A DNA stretch of 64,000 nucleotides, taken from Bacteroidota bacterium. Its GTDB lineage: Bacteria > Bacteroidota > Bacteroidia > Cytophagales > Cyclobacteriaceae. Below, piece after piece: positions 55,226 through 64,000 of this stretch. The translations under genes were made by a program, and so were the position numbers. Numbering within the stretch: position 1 is the first letter of the stretch; each line of letters starts with the position of its first letter. The notes beneath the pieces were generated by a model, which saw only the letters and a list, made by a program, of their open reading frames with translations, was not told the DNA's origin and did not search any database. The DNA lies in the NCBI GenBank assembly GCA_018267275.1, contig JAFDYV010000004.1, positions 682,001 to 746,000 of the forward strand, read 5' to 3'.

Positions 55226-55362
55226 GTGCAAGATGAGCAAAGGTGAATTTTCACAAGGTACATTAACGCGGTGAAAAATTTTATTCAAACAAAACAGAGT
55301 TGGCCTTTAATTCGAAGTTTTGAATAAAGATTTTCACGTTTTCAATTCTATCTTTGTCGCTT

Positions 55363-57963
55363 ATGGCTGCAGCAGGCGCAATGGATACACCTCTTATGAA
55401 GCAGTACAGCGCCATTAAGGCGAAGTACCCTGGTGCATTATTACTGTTTCGTGTGGGTGATTTTTACGAAACGTTTGGCGAAGATGCCATTAAGGCCAGT
55501 AGAGTGCTTGACATTACACTGACCAAGCGTGGCAACGGCTCCGCTTCGGAAATTGAGCTGGCAGGCTTTCCGCACCACGCACTTGACTCCTACCTGCCAA
55601 AGCTGGTGCGCGCGGGTCATCGCGTAGCCATTTGCGATCAATTAGAAGATCCGCGGTTTGTAAAAGGCATTGTGAAGCGGGGCGTAACTGAGCTGGTCAC
55701 GCCAGGTGTATCTTTCAACGACAATGTGCTGGAGCGCAAGCGCAACAATTTTTTGTGCTCGCTTTATGTAGGCAAGGTTTTTGGTATTGCTTTTCTGGAT
55801 ATCAGCACTGGCGAATTTTACTGTGCGCAAGGAAACGATAGTTATGCTTTTAAGCTGATTCAGAGCCTGGGTCCTGCAGAAATTATTTTCAGCAAAGGCA
55901 GCCGCGATACGCTAGAACAACATATTGGTGATGACTATGCCACCTTTGCGCTGGATGATTGGGTGTATGCATTTGACTATGCCCACGACAAGCTGATTCA
56001 CCAATTCAAAACGGCTACACTCAAAGGTTTCGGTATTGATGGTATGAACGAGGCCATCATCGCTGCTGGCGCGATTTTGCATTACCTCGAAGCCACCGAA
56101 CACAAAGACACGCACCACGTTGCTTCTATTGCACGGATGGATGAGGAGCATTACGTGTGGCTCGATAAGTTCACGATTCGAAATCTGGAATTGGTTAATG
56201 CACAACATGAAGGTGGTGTGCCGCTGTTGCAGATCCTGGATCAAACCGTAACGCCCATGGGCTCGCGCCAATTGAGGCGTTGGATGGTGTTGCCACTCAA
56301 AGAAAAGGAAGCCATTGACGAGCGACTCGAGATAGTTGACCATTTGTATCAACATGCCGATGTCACTGAAGCGGTTGCACAGCAATTGAAGCAGGTGGCT
56401 GATCTAGAGCGATTGATTTCAAAGGTGGCGGTAGGCCGCGTCAATCCACGCGAGTTATTGCAACTGAAACGATCGCTGCAAGCAATCCTGCCGGTGAAAG
56501 ACTTATTGGCGGCACAGTCGTCAGTTGGATTGAAGAAGTTGAGCGATCAGCTTCATCGCTGCGAATTTCTTTTGGAGAAAATCGAAAAAGAATTGAAAGA
56601 AGATGCACCGATGTTGCTGCATCAGGGTGGCGTGATCAAGGATGGCGTAAATGCCGAACTAGATGAGCTGCGTCAGTTGGCTTTTTCGGGAAAGGATTAT
56701 TTATTGCAGGTACAAAAGCGTGAGATTGAACGGACGGGTATTAACTCGTTGAAGATATCTTACAATAAAGTGTTTGGCTACTACCTGGAAGTGAGCAACG
56801 CCAACAAAGACAAAGTGCCTGCTGACTGGATTCGCAAGCAAACACTGGTGAATGCCGAGCGCTACATCACCGAAGAGCTGAAAGTGTATGAGGAGAAAAT
56901 CCTCCATGCGGAAGAAAAACTGAGTGTCATCGAGCAACGATTGTTCAATGAGCTGGTTCGCCACACCAGCGAGTTTATTGCACAAATTCAGCAAAATGCA
57001 AGGACGGTGGCCGTGCTCGATTGCCTTCTTTCCTTTGCGCTGACGGCTCGAACCAACCGGTACGCTAAGCCAGAAATCAGCGACTCAACGCGCCTCGCCA
57101 TCAAAGCAGGTCGCCACCCCGTAATTGAAAAGCAATTGCCCGTGGGCGAAACCTATGTGCCCAACGACATTTTTCTCGACACAGAAACACAACAGATACT
57201 GGTTATTACGGGCCCGAACATGGCAGGTAAGTCGGCCTTACTACGACAAACGGCATTGATCGTGTTGATGGCACAGATGGGCAGTTTTGTTCCGGCCGAA
57301 AGTGCCGTGGTGGGGTTGGTCGATAAAGTATTTACCCGTGTAGGCGCCAGCGATAACCTGTCGCGGGGCGAATCCACTTTTATGGTGGAGATGACGGAGA
57401 CGGCCAGCATCCTCAATAATCTAAGCAACCGCAGTTTGATTTTGATGGACGAAATCGGGCGCGGCACGTCTACCTACGATGGCGTTTCCATTGCGTGGGC
57501 TATTGTGGAATATCTGCACAATCACAAAGAAGTTCGGCCTAAAACGCTATTTGCCACCCATTACCATGAATTGAATCAACTCGCGGAAGACTTGCCCCGC
57601 GTGAAAAACTTCAACGTGAGCGTAAAAGAGGTGGGCGACAAAATCATTTTCATGCGCAAGCTAAAGGAAGGCGGCAGCGAGCACAGTTTTGGTATCCACG
57701 TGGCACAACTCGCGGGCATGCCCAACCCTGTAGTGTTACGCGCCAACGACATTTTGCATTTTTTAGAAAAAGACAAGCGCAAAGAAAGCCGTAGAAAAAA
57801 TTTGGAAGAGCTGCCTAAACCTCAGTTTCAGATGAGCCTCTTTGAAGCCGATCCTAAAATGAAAGAAGTCCACGACTTGCTCAGCAAAATCGATATTAAC
57901 ACCATCAGCCCAGTGGATGCACTGTTGAAGTTGAATGAAGTGTTGGGTGTGATGAAGAAGTAA
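55363..57963 (+). CDS. mutS: DNA mismatch repair protein MutS
   Basis: 866 residues from the ATG at 55363 (55381 is an alternative start). It binds mispaired DNA. The mismatch-contact motif FYE is in FRVGDFYETFGED near the N-terminus. The ATPase has Walker A TGPNMAGKSALLRQ, the signature NLSRGESTFMVEM, Walker B LILMDEIGRGTSTYDG and ATHYHEL. Length is normal. Monocistronic; upstream is the GH130 pseudogene. Confidence 0.98.
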   Translation: MAAAGAMDTPLMKQYSAIKAKYPGALLLFRVGDFYETFGEDAIKASRVLDITLTKRGNGSASEIELAGFPHHALDSYLPKLVRAGHRVAICDQLEDPRFVKGIVKRGVTELVTPGVSFNDNVLERKRNNFLCSLYVGKVFGIAFLDISTGEFYCAQGNDSYAFKLIQSLGPAEIIFSKGSRDTLEQHIGDDYATFALDDWVYAFDYAHDKLIHQFKTATLKGFGIDGMNEAIIAAGAILHYLEATEHKDTHHVASIARMDEEHYVWLDKFTIRNLELVNAQHEGGVPLLQILDQTVTPMGSRQLRRWMVLPLKEKEAIDERLEIVDHLYQHADVTEAVAQQLKQVADLERLISKVAVGRVNPRELLQLKRSLQAILPVKDLLAAQSSVGLKKLSDQLHRCEFLLEKIEKELKEDAPMLLHQGGVIKDGVNAELDELRQLAFSGKDYLLQVQKREIERTGINSLKISYNKVFGYYLEVSNANKDKVPADWIRKQTLVNAERYITEELKVYEEKILHAEEKLSVIEQRLFNELVRHTSEFIAQIQQNARTVAVLDCLLSFALTARTNRYAKPEISDSTRLAIKAGRHPVIEKQLPVGETYVPNDIFLDTETQQILVITGPNMAGKSALLRQTALIVLMAQMGSFVPAESAVVGLVDKVFTRVGASDNLSRGESTFMVEMTETASILNNLSNRSLILMDEIGRGTSTYDGVSIAWAIVEYLHNHKEVRPKTLFATHYHELNQLAEDLPRVKNFNVSVKEVGDKIIFMRKLKEGGSEHSFGIHVAQLAGMPNPVVLRANDILHFLEKDKRKESRRKNLEELPKPQFQMSLFEADPKMKEVHDLLSKIDINTISPVDALLKLNEVLGVMKK

Positions 57964-57984
57964 ATGACATAAATCCATGAAACT

Positions 57985-59070
57985 ATGATGAAGAAACGCA
58001 CAGCAATGACAATCATTTTGTTGCCCTTCTTGCTTTCATCCTGCCTTGTCGGCCGCTTTGCTTGGTACAATTTTTCGGGCATCACCGATTACAAGATTTT
58101 TCCAGCGCGAGTGTTGGTTAAATCAGACAAACCATTTCTTTTTACAGATGCCATTAGAACTGACCGAATAGGCAAAGTCAGCGTGCAAAAACTAGACAGT
58201 GTTGTAAAAAGCAACAACACCGTTGCGTTTCTGGTCATCAGAAACGATTCGGTTTTATTCGAACGTTACTATCAGGGCTACGAAGCGCAATCCACCGTTG
58301 CTTCTTTTTCAATGGCGAAATCTTACACATCTGCATTGATCGGTGCAGCCGTTGCCGATGGATTCATCAAAAGCATCGATGAGCCAATCACCAATTATAT
58401 TACTGAACTAAAATCCAAGAAGGGCTTTGATGAAGTAACCATTCGTCATTTATTGTTGATGACAAGCGGCATCAAAGCAAATGAGAGTTACTACAACCCT
58501 TTTGGCCAGGCGGCACGACTTTATTACGGTCGTAATTTGCGCAATTACATAAAGCGATTGGAAATGGATCATCAACCCGGCACACGTTTCGCTTACCGGA
58601 GTGTGAATACACAGCTTTTGGGGTTGATTGTTGAGCGTGCCACAAAAAGAACGGTAACAGACTATATGAACGACCGTATTTGGAAGCACTTGGGTGCACA
58701 ATATGAGGCTGACTGGAGCATCGACAAAAAGAAAAACGGATTGGAAAAAGCGTTTTGTTGTATCAACGCCAAAGCGCCCGACTTTGCGAAGTTTGGCCGG
58801 TTGTACTTAAATAAAGGCAATTGGAATGGCACGCAGGTGCTTCCGAGCGATTGGGTGCAAGAGTCAATCACGTCTTCTAACGAGCATGGCGCTGCAAAAT
58901 TTTACAAATACCAGTGGTGGCTCACCCAGCGCGGCTATGAGGCCAACGGATTGCACGGTCAGTTCATTTTTGTGTGTCCCGAAAAAAACCTCATTGTTGT
59001 TCGTTTAGGTAAGAGTGAAGGGAAATTGAACTGGGAGAATCTGTTTGATCAGCTGGCGGAAAAGATTTGA
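57985..59070 (+). CDS. Lipoprotein serine hydrolase, class C beta-lactamase family
   Basis: 361 residues. Lipobox LLSSC. Active site S109-M-A-K112 (ASFSMAKSYT), then the tyrosine motif FAYRSVNTQ and a HGQ-like third motif near GLHGQF. This group (beta-lactamase-related, Pfam Beta-lactamase) includes esterases and D-aminopeptidases; drug resistance cannot be inferred. It follows mutS by 21 nt and may be co-transcribed. Confidence 0.9.
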   Translation: MMKKRTAMTIILLPFLLSSCLVGRFAWYNFSGITDYKIFPARVLVKSDKPFLFTDAIRTDRIGKVSVQKLDSVVKSNNTVAFLVIRNDSVLFERYYQGYEAQSTVASFSMAKSYTSALIGAAVADGFIKSIDEPITNYITELKSKKGFDEVTIRHLLLMTSGIKANESYYNPFGQAARLYYGRNLRNYIKRLEMDHQPGTRFAYRSVNTQLLGLIVERATKRTVTDYMNDRIWKHLGAQYEADWSIDKKKNGLEKAFCCINAKAPDFAKFGRLYLNKGNWNGTQVLPSDWVQESITSSNEHGAAKFYKYQWWLTQRGYEANGLHGQFIFVCPEKNLIVVRLGKSEGKLNWENLFDQLAEKI

Positions 59071-59174
59071 ATAGAAACTGTTCTTTCCACAGTCTGGATC
59101 ATGGTGACGATTATCTGTAAATGGTGATGACCAATATCATAGACAAATTGTAGGCAATAGCTGAAATTTGTTCA

Positions 59175-60878
59175 ATGAAAAACGCGTTGGCGAAATTGCC
59201 GGCCGTGTGCTGCATCTTTGCTTTGGGTGCTTTACTAACCTGCTCAAAAGATGAGCAAATTGCTCCCTTACCACCCTTGGTAATTTCAGGGCTACAACTT
59301 GACCAGCCTTACTACATCATTTCCAATTTGCCCACGTTTGACATTTCGGGAACGCTTGCATTTTCGGGCGCCAGGGGCGGAATCAAAACCCTGCGCGTTA
59401 CTTCCGATTTGGGAATAGATGAATCTGTAGTTGTCAATGGCGTGAGCCAAGAAAATGGTCAATTAGTAGGCGTCTTTACACTGCAGATGATTTCCAATCC
59501 CGGCAGATATGGATTTACTATTTGGGTTGTTGATGGTGCCAGGCGAGAGTCAAATAAGCTCAATGGCTTTTTTGAAATGATTGAAGACCCAAACAAAAGG
59601 CCTACACCTGTGCAGTTGATTACTGCCAACTGGGATAATAATCAAAACGCGACCAAGCTTGTTTGGACAAAAAACACCAACTCTGATTTTTCGGCCTACG
59701 TAATCAAACGCCACTACCCGTTAATAAGTCGTTACGGAGTAGAAGAGTCGGCTGAGGTTGCGAGGGTATTTGATTCAAATGTCACTTCTACGTTTGATCT
59801 AGAAACCAATGGCGTTGGTTTTAATTTTTCGTACAGTGTTTCAGTTTCAAATGGAAAATACTTGTCAGAAAGCAATCGAGTGACCGTAACCTATCCCTAT
59901 GCACACAAGCTTTTAGCATCTGCGCAGCCCGCTGGCCGTCCAATCTTTTCATCAACAGGAGACAGAATGTATTTCATCAATGACGAATCATACTTTGGAA
60001 AAACACCAACAATCAAAGCCATTTCAACGCAATCCAATGCTGAAGTGAATAGTTTTGATCTAGCGGGTTTCAGCCCTTACTTGCCGTTGGCGTTAAGTAA
60101 GGATGACTCAAAACTCTATGCGGTAATGGAGAATAATTTGATCGCCCTGCATGCAGCTAGTTTTACTGTGTCACTAAATACCGCCCTTGATTTCTACAGC
60201 TATAGTGTGGCATGTGGCAGATCCAACCGACTTTATTTAGTGGCTTATGCACCCGCATCAGAAAAAGGTAAAGTGAAAATTTTGGACGCAAGTAACGCGA
60301 CCGAAGTTGGTAAAATAGAAATTACCGATGTGCAGATGCGATCAGTCATTGTTTCAGCGAATGGAAATACTTTGTACAGTGTCGGCCAAAAGATAGAAGC
60401 CGGGCTGCCAGTGGGTATGTTAAAAGTTTTTGAATTTGACGTCAGTACAGACATACCAAATCTGCTCAATGTACGCGATGCTTCAGATCAGGTGAATATT
60501 CAGTTAAGTCCGAATGGCGAGAAACTTTTTGTAGAGCAACACTATTTCCCATCTACGAATACGGTTTTGGATGTTTGGAATGCTACCTCGTTGCAGAGTG
60601 TAGCGCAATTTGACCTGACCAATAAGCAAGGCTACTTAATTAATAACGATACACCATTCGGATACAACTTTAAGCGTGACGCGGATTGCCCATCGGGATA
60701 CTATTACCAACTTGAATTGGTAAACCTGGTTCCGGGTTCTTTACCAAAGTTTTGGAGTTATTTTTCTGGCTGGTCGGGCGATACTGGAGTGATGCTCGTT
60801 TACTCAAAAGATTTCAAGTCAATTTACTTGTTTGACCAACATCGAAGTGTGTATGCGATCAATTTATTGCGTGATTAA
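59175..60878 (+). CDS. Lipoprotein with FN3-like and beta-propeller regions
   Basis: 567 residues. Lipobox ALLTC. A first beta domain (about 35-135) is followed by an FN3-like domain (about 140-230, TKLVWTKNTNSDFSAYVIKR). The rest is a seven-bladed-like propeller with LALSKDDSKLYAVM, VIVSANGNTLYSVG and QLSPNGEKLFVEQ, the style of YVTN-type repeats. Surface protein of unknown role. Its stop overlaps the convergent acyltransferase by 4 nt. Confidence 0.8.
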   Translation: MKNALAKLPAVCCIFALGALLTCSKDEQIAPLPPLVISGLQLDQPYYIISNLPTFDISGTLAFSGARGGIKTLRVTSDLGIDESVVVNGVSQENGQLVGVFTLQMISNPGRYGFTIWVVDGARRESNKLNGFFEMIEDPNKRPTPVQLITANWDNNQNATKLVWTKNTNSDFSAYVIKRHYPLISRYGVEESAEVARVFDSNVTSTFDLETNGVGFNFSYSVSVSNGKYLSESNRVTVTYPYAHKLLASAQPAGRPIFSSTGDRMYFINDESYFGKTPTIKAISTQSNAEVNSFDLAGFSPYLPLALSKDDSKLYAVMENNLIALHAASFTVSLNTALDFYSYSVACGRSNRLYLVAYAPASEKGKVKILDASNATEVGKIEITDVQMRSVIVSANGNTLYSVGQKIEAGLPVGMLKVFEFDVSTDIPNLLNVRDASDQVNIQLSPNGEKLFVEQHYFPSTNTVLDVWNATSLQSVAQFDLTNKQGYLINNDTPFGYNFKRDADCPSGYYYQLELVNLVPGSLPKFWSYFSGWSGDTGVMLVYSKDFKSIYLFDQHRSVYAINLLRD

Positions 60879-61822
60879 ACCAGCCAAATCAATAAGGTTG
60901 TCAACAACAATATAACACAAACGGTCGCGACAAGCCATACGAAAACAAACTTCAGTGATGCTACAAACACTCGGTCTTTGATCTTGGCATCCCAACGTCT
61001 CCAAAGCAAAATCAAAGGGAACAAAGGCATGCGTAGCATAGCACCAAACAAATCGGGCGTTGACGGTTGCAGCGGTAAAGGCAAAGTTGGTTGTGCAATC
61101 CAGGCATTGACTTTTTGTGGTTGTAAAAAATCAACCGGCTTGCCTCGCCATTCTTCTCGCAAAAGATCTTTTTCTTCGGGTAGGTGTGTGATGATAGATT
61201 TGAGCGCCCCGCTCAGTACTTCGCGCAATTTTTGTGCGCCTTGTTGTTCGCCCATCTTAAAAAATTGGTTTACGTTAAGCGCAGCACCGTATACAATGTG
61301 CACATCGCCACGCGCTGCGGTTGGGCTTGAATAGTTTAAACCAACGGGTACGATGTACAATGGCAAGTTGGGATCTGTACGCAATGCCTCAAAGGCCACG
61401 CGCGTAAAACCTTTGCTTAATGGCCGTAAGCGCCTGGCGCTACCGTGGTTGCCTTCCGGGAAAATTACTACGGCTTCTTCCTGTTGTAGTAGATGGGCAC
61501 AGGCTTCAAACGTCTTTTGATTTTGGGTCAACGATTGCCAACCATCCCGGGTTCGATAAATCGGTATCATGTTAATCCACCGCAAAAGCATTTTTGCCCA
61601 CGCTTTTTTGAATATGTCGGCCCGGGCTAAAAAGTGGGTGTAGCGTCCCGATGAGCAGACCACTAACAGTGCGTCCATAAACGCATTTTGGTGGTTGGGG
61701 GTGAACAATACCGCACCCCGTGGTACCTCACGTTTTCCGCTTACTTTAATTCTACGAAAAAAGATATGGAGTGCGGCCCACACATAAATTCGAAGTGCAG
61801 AAAAGAAAAATCGCTGCATCAT
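60875..61822 (-). CDS. 1-acyl-sn-glycerol-3-phosphate acyltransferase-like (PlsC family)
   Basis: 315 residues from the ATG at 61822 (61819 also possible). The acyltransferase motifs are NHQNAFMDAL (HX4D) and FPEGNHGSARRL. A C-terminal membrane segment (FVWLVATVCVILLLTTLLIW) anchors it. It likely transfers acyl chains in phospholipid synthesis. The start overlaps the stop of the symporter gene (ATGA). Confidence 0.9.
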   Translation of the reverse strand: MMQRFFFSALRIYVWAALHIFFRRIKVSGKREVPRGAVLFTPNHQNAFMDALLVVCSSGRYTHFLARADIFKKAWAKMLLRWINMIPIYRTRDGWQSLTQNQKTFEACAHLLQQEEAVVIFPEGNHGSARRLRPLSKGFTRVAFEALRTDPNLPLYIVPVGLNYSSPTAARGDVHIVYGAALNVNQFFKMGEQQGAQKLREVLSGALKSIITHLPEEKDLLREEWRGKPVDFLQPQKVNAWIAQPTLPLPLQPSTPDLFGAMLRMPLFPLILLWRRWDAKIKDRVFVASLKFVFVWLVATVCVILLLTTLLIWLV

Positions 61823-62733
61823 TTTGCCAACACCGTAGCAGGTTTTGATCGTGCCCATAAAAGTGCCAAGGCAAGACCCGAGATAATGTGCCATATACCC
61901 CACCATGCTGCCACTAACGCCATGCCTCCCATGCCATCAAAAAAACGAAATATCAGAATCAGACCCAGCCCAGAATTTTGGATACCTGTTTCAATACTGA
62001 TTGTGCGTTGATCGGCCAGCGAAAGACCTGCCCATTTTGCTGTTAGAAAACCCGTGCCCAACGCTATCGCATTGTGAATCGGAACGAGCAACGCCACCTT
62101 GCCAATGTGTTCGGTAAAGTGTTGGTAGTTATTAGAAAAAGCTATCGTCACAAACCCGATAAATATGACCACCGAAACAGGTTTAACCCCTTTTGAGAGC
62201 TTTTCAGCTGCGGTCGGAAAAAACTGGTTCACCAACATGCCAAGTCCCAGCGGAATTCCGGCTAGCGTGACAATTGTTTCGATCATGTTCCAAGGGTCTA
62301 AAGAAATTTCCTGTAGTAATCCTGAAGTAGGCGCATAGAGCCCCGCCCAGAAACTTAAGTTGATGGGCGTGGTAGCAATTGCCAGCACCGTTCCTACGGC
62401 CGTTAAACTGATGGAGAGTGCCGTATTACCACCAGCCAAATGTGTTAAAAAGTTGCTGATGTTGCCCCCAGGGCAAGCCGCCACCAACAGCATGCCCAAT
62501 GCCAAACTTGGGTGTGGGCGAAGCGCCATCACCAGCAAGAAGGTGATTGCAGGTAACAATAAAAACTGTGACGCGATACCGACCAATGAGGCTTTTGGGT
62601 TTTCTTTTAGTCGAACAAAATCCATCCACTTCAACTCGAGCGCTACACCAAACATGATGAATGCAAGTATCCAATTTAGCAACTGAAGACTGTTGGGGTT
62701 GAAGTTGAGCCGAACGGCATCTACATTGTTCAT
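61819..62733 (-). CDS. Bile acid:sodium symporter family protein
   Basis: 304 residues, about nine or ten membrane helices. BASS/SBF motifs: LELKWMDF region near the N-terminus, ACPGGNISNFLTHLAGGNTALS (segment ACPGGNISNF) and the late ETGIQNSGLGLIL. Substrate may be a small organic anion rather than bile acid. First gene of a pair with the acyltransferase. Confidence 0.92.
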   Translation of the reverse strand: MNNVDAVRLNFNPNSLQLLNWILAFIMFGVALELKWMDFVRLKENPKASLVGIASQFLLLPAITFLLVMALRPHPSLALGMLLVAACPGGNISNFLTHLAGGNTALSISLTAVGTVLAIATTPINLSFWAGLYAPTSGLLQEISLDPWNMIETIVTLAGIPLGLGMLVNQFFPTAAEKLSKGVKPVSVVIFIGFVTIAFSNNYQHFTEHIGKVALLVPIHNAIALGTGFLTAKWAGLSLADQRTISIETGIQNSGLGLILIFRFFDGMGGMALVAAWWGIWHIISGLALALLWARSKPATVLAK

Positions 62734-62846
62734 GGTAAGCTAAAGTAGTCAAAAAAGATGACCATAATAGTGCTGGTGCATCATTATGCCAGAACTTACA
62801 TTGAGGAAAAACACCATTCACAAGTTTTTTGTTAATGCTTGATGCG

Positions 62847-62854
62847 TAACTTTG
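62847..62854 (+). promoter_or_regulatory. Bacteroidota -7 box before yqeY-like gene
   Basis: TAACTTTG fits TAnnTTTG exactly and ends 21 nt before the ATG at 62876. A TTTG lies upstream at 62828 but at only 15 nt, so the -33 box is uncertain. Confidence 0.45.
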
Positions 62855-62875
62855 CGCGACACACATTTACAATCT

Positions 62876-63328
62876 ATGAGCTTAAAATTGCAAATCGATA
62901 ACGACATCAAGAAAGCGATGCTCGCCAAAAACAAAGAAGAACTGGAGGCACTAAGAAGTATCAAGAGTATGATATTGCTTGCCGAGACTGACAAGGGAGC
63001 AACGGGTGACATTGCCGTAGACACGGAGAACAAGATCTTAATGAAGGCTGCCAAGCAGCGGAAAGAGTCAGCAGAGATTTTTCAAAAAGAGGGCCGAGCG
63101 GATTTGGCGCAGCGAGAAAATTTTCAATTGGAAATCATTAGCCGGTATTTACCAAAACAGCTTTCTGAGGCCGAAGTAGAGATAGAGTTAAAAAAAATAA
63201 TTGAACAAGTAGGCGCCAAGGGGCCACATGATATGGGCAAAGTAATGGGAGCTGCCACCAAGGCACTGGCCGGCAAGGCGGACGGAAAATTAATTTCAGA
63301 GCTTGTTAAAAAACTGTTGGCATCTTGA
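62876..63328 (+). CDS. GatB/YqeY domain protein
   Basis: 150 residues from the ATG at 62876. The YqeY fold is plain: LQIDNDIKKAMLAKNKEELE, LRSIKSMILLAETDKG, KQRKESAEIFQKEGRADLA and RYLPKQLSEAEVE, then MGKVMGAATKALAGKADGK. It may affect tRNA-dependent amidation or translation; the role is unclear. Its stop overlaps the next gene by 4 nt (TTGA). Confidence 0.95.
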   Translation: MSLKLQIDNDIKKAMLAKNKEELEALRSIKSMILLAETDKGATGDIAVDTENKILMKAAKQRKESAEIFQKEGRADLAQRENFQLEIISRYLPKQLSEAEVEIELKKIIEQVGAKGPHDMGKVMGAATKALAGKADGKLISELVKKLLAS

Positions 63329-63831
63329 GCAAAGCGGATATCATCATCGCGCTGGTGTTGGCATTGGCTGCATACCTGGGTTACAAACGCGGATTTCTTT
63401 TGGAGCTTTTTTATTTTCTGGCTATCGTTTTAGGAATTTTTGCGGGTTTCAAGTTAACTGGGTGGGGAATGGAAGTGCTACAGCAACAGTTTAATGCCGA
63501 TAAAAAGTTTTTGCCGTATTTGGCATTCGCCATCATTTTTGTGCTGGTGCTGGTGGGTACGTTATTCATCGGCAACCGAATCAAACACATGATGGATGCT
63601 ACTTTTTTAGGAAAGGTAGACGCCATAGCAGGTGCCGCACTTAGCGTAATAAAATACGCATTTTGTTTAAGCGTTTTGATTTGGTTGGCTAATTCGATGA
63701 AAGTATCACTTCCATCGCATTGGACAGCCGGATCATTTTTGTATCCACAGATAGGCAATCTGGCACCAAAAATGTCGGTATGGGCAAGCGATCTGCTGCC
63801 TTTTTTTAAAGAAACATTCAGACAGTTCTAA
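63325..63831 (+). CDS. CvpA family membrane protein
   Basis: 168 residues starting with TTG at 63325. CvpA pattern: ADIIIALVLALAAYLGYKRG, FFLAIVLGIFAG-like LAIVLGIFAGFKL, and VDAIAGAALSVIKYAF. Four membrane helices. CvpA is needed in some bacteria for envelope homeostasis and colicin V production. Coupled to yqeY. Confidence 0.9.
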   Translation: MSKADIIIALVLALAAYLGYKRGFLLELFYFLAIVLGIFAGFKLTGWGMEVLQQQFNADKKFLPYLAFAIIFVLVLVGTLFIGNRIKHMMDATFLGKVDAIAGAALSVIKYAFCLSVLIWLANSMKVSLPSHWTAGSFLYPQIGNLAPKMSVWASDLLPFFKETFRQF

Positions 63832-63876
63832 GGTTCAATTATTTTTAGTTACTTATCAGAAAATTGCTCCAACTTC

Positions 63877-64000
63877 ATGGCATTGCACGTAAAAGAACAG
63901 GGTGAATTCAAATATGTGGACGAAGGCAAGGGCCAAGTGCTAATGCTTTTGCACGGTTTGTTCGGTGCGCTAAGCAATTGGGAAGGAGTGGTAAATCACT
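63877..64000 (+). CDS. Alpha/beta hydrolase (partial, N-terminus only)
   Basis: 41 residues are visible from the ATG at 63877. YVDEGKGQVLMLLHGLFG carries the HG oxyanion motif near the start of an alpha/beta hydrolase. The catalytic residues lie beyond the window, so the subfamily cannot be told. Confidence 0.75.
   Translation, partial: MALHVKEQGEFKYVDEGKGQVLMLLHGLFGALSNWEGVVNH

Overview
The window looks like a chromosomal segment of a Bacteroidota bacterium, most likely Cytophagales (Chryseolinea- or Cyclobacteriaceae-like). The evidence is a gliding-motility/type IX secretion C-terminal domain (1439-5302), large MacB/FtsX-type permeases (one with a PadR regulator and an N-terminal 'permease prefix' domain), numerous small ECF sigma factors, a LytS/LytTR pair, and promoters of the TTTG / TAnnTTTG type. 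I see no rRNA, tRNA, insertion sequence, prophage, integrase or CRISPR array.

Region 1-24.7 kb is mostly conserved chromosome. It has secreted surface proteins (1-5302), an ABC permease, a DinB protein coupled to a PBP4-type D-Ala-D-Ala carboxypeptidase, an AhpD-like protein, glutamate synthase gltB-gltD (11416-17480), a PadR-controlled permease interrupted by one in-frame amber codon (17484-20114), a large secreted S9 peptidase, and an ECF sigma factor with a putative membrane partner.

Region 24.8-46 kb is an accessory, regulator-rich island for stress or small-molecule response. It holds two ECF sigma factors with cysteine-containing C-terminal extensions, two AraC paralogues (one cut by an in-frame TAG), two Crp/Fnr regulators, several SDR and NTF2/SnoaL-like proteins, a DJ-1/PfpI protein, a quinol-monooxygenase-like ABM protein, DinB, cupin, MOSC, an AhpD-like protein and a flavin amine oxidase. 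A 30-bp element occurs three times (27923, 29657, 30461), each 21-28 nt before a start codon. One of the three units it precedes has decayed (NTF2 and SDR pseudogenes), as has one of the two AraC paralogues. At 42.4-44.9 kb two tandem protoglobin genes, the second with a signal peptide, lie behind a strong promoter overlaid by a 23-bp dyad. They are followed by DUF2024 and a MarR-type regulator with a four-cysteine tail.

Region 46-64 kb returns to mixed content: small membrane proteins, a LytS/LytTR two-component system with a barrel-like protein, lipoproteins, a sterol-desaturase-family hydroxylase, a DUF418-like acyltransferase, a third Crp/Fnr, a histidine-kinase-like protein without an ATPase domain, a scrambled GH130-like pseudogene, mutS, a serine hydrolase, a PlsC-like acyltransferase, a bile acid:Na+ symporter-family protein, YqeY, CvpA and the start of an alpha/beta hydrolase.

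The least ordinary content is the cytoplasmic plus exported protoglobin pair with its promoter and Cys-tailed MarR neighbour, the three-copy upstream element, and the number of broken genes (two in-frame TAGs, two indel-damaged genes, one inverted fragment).
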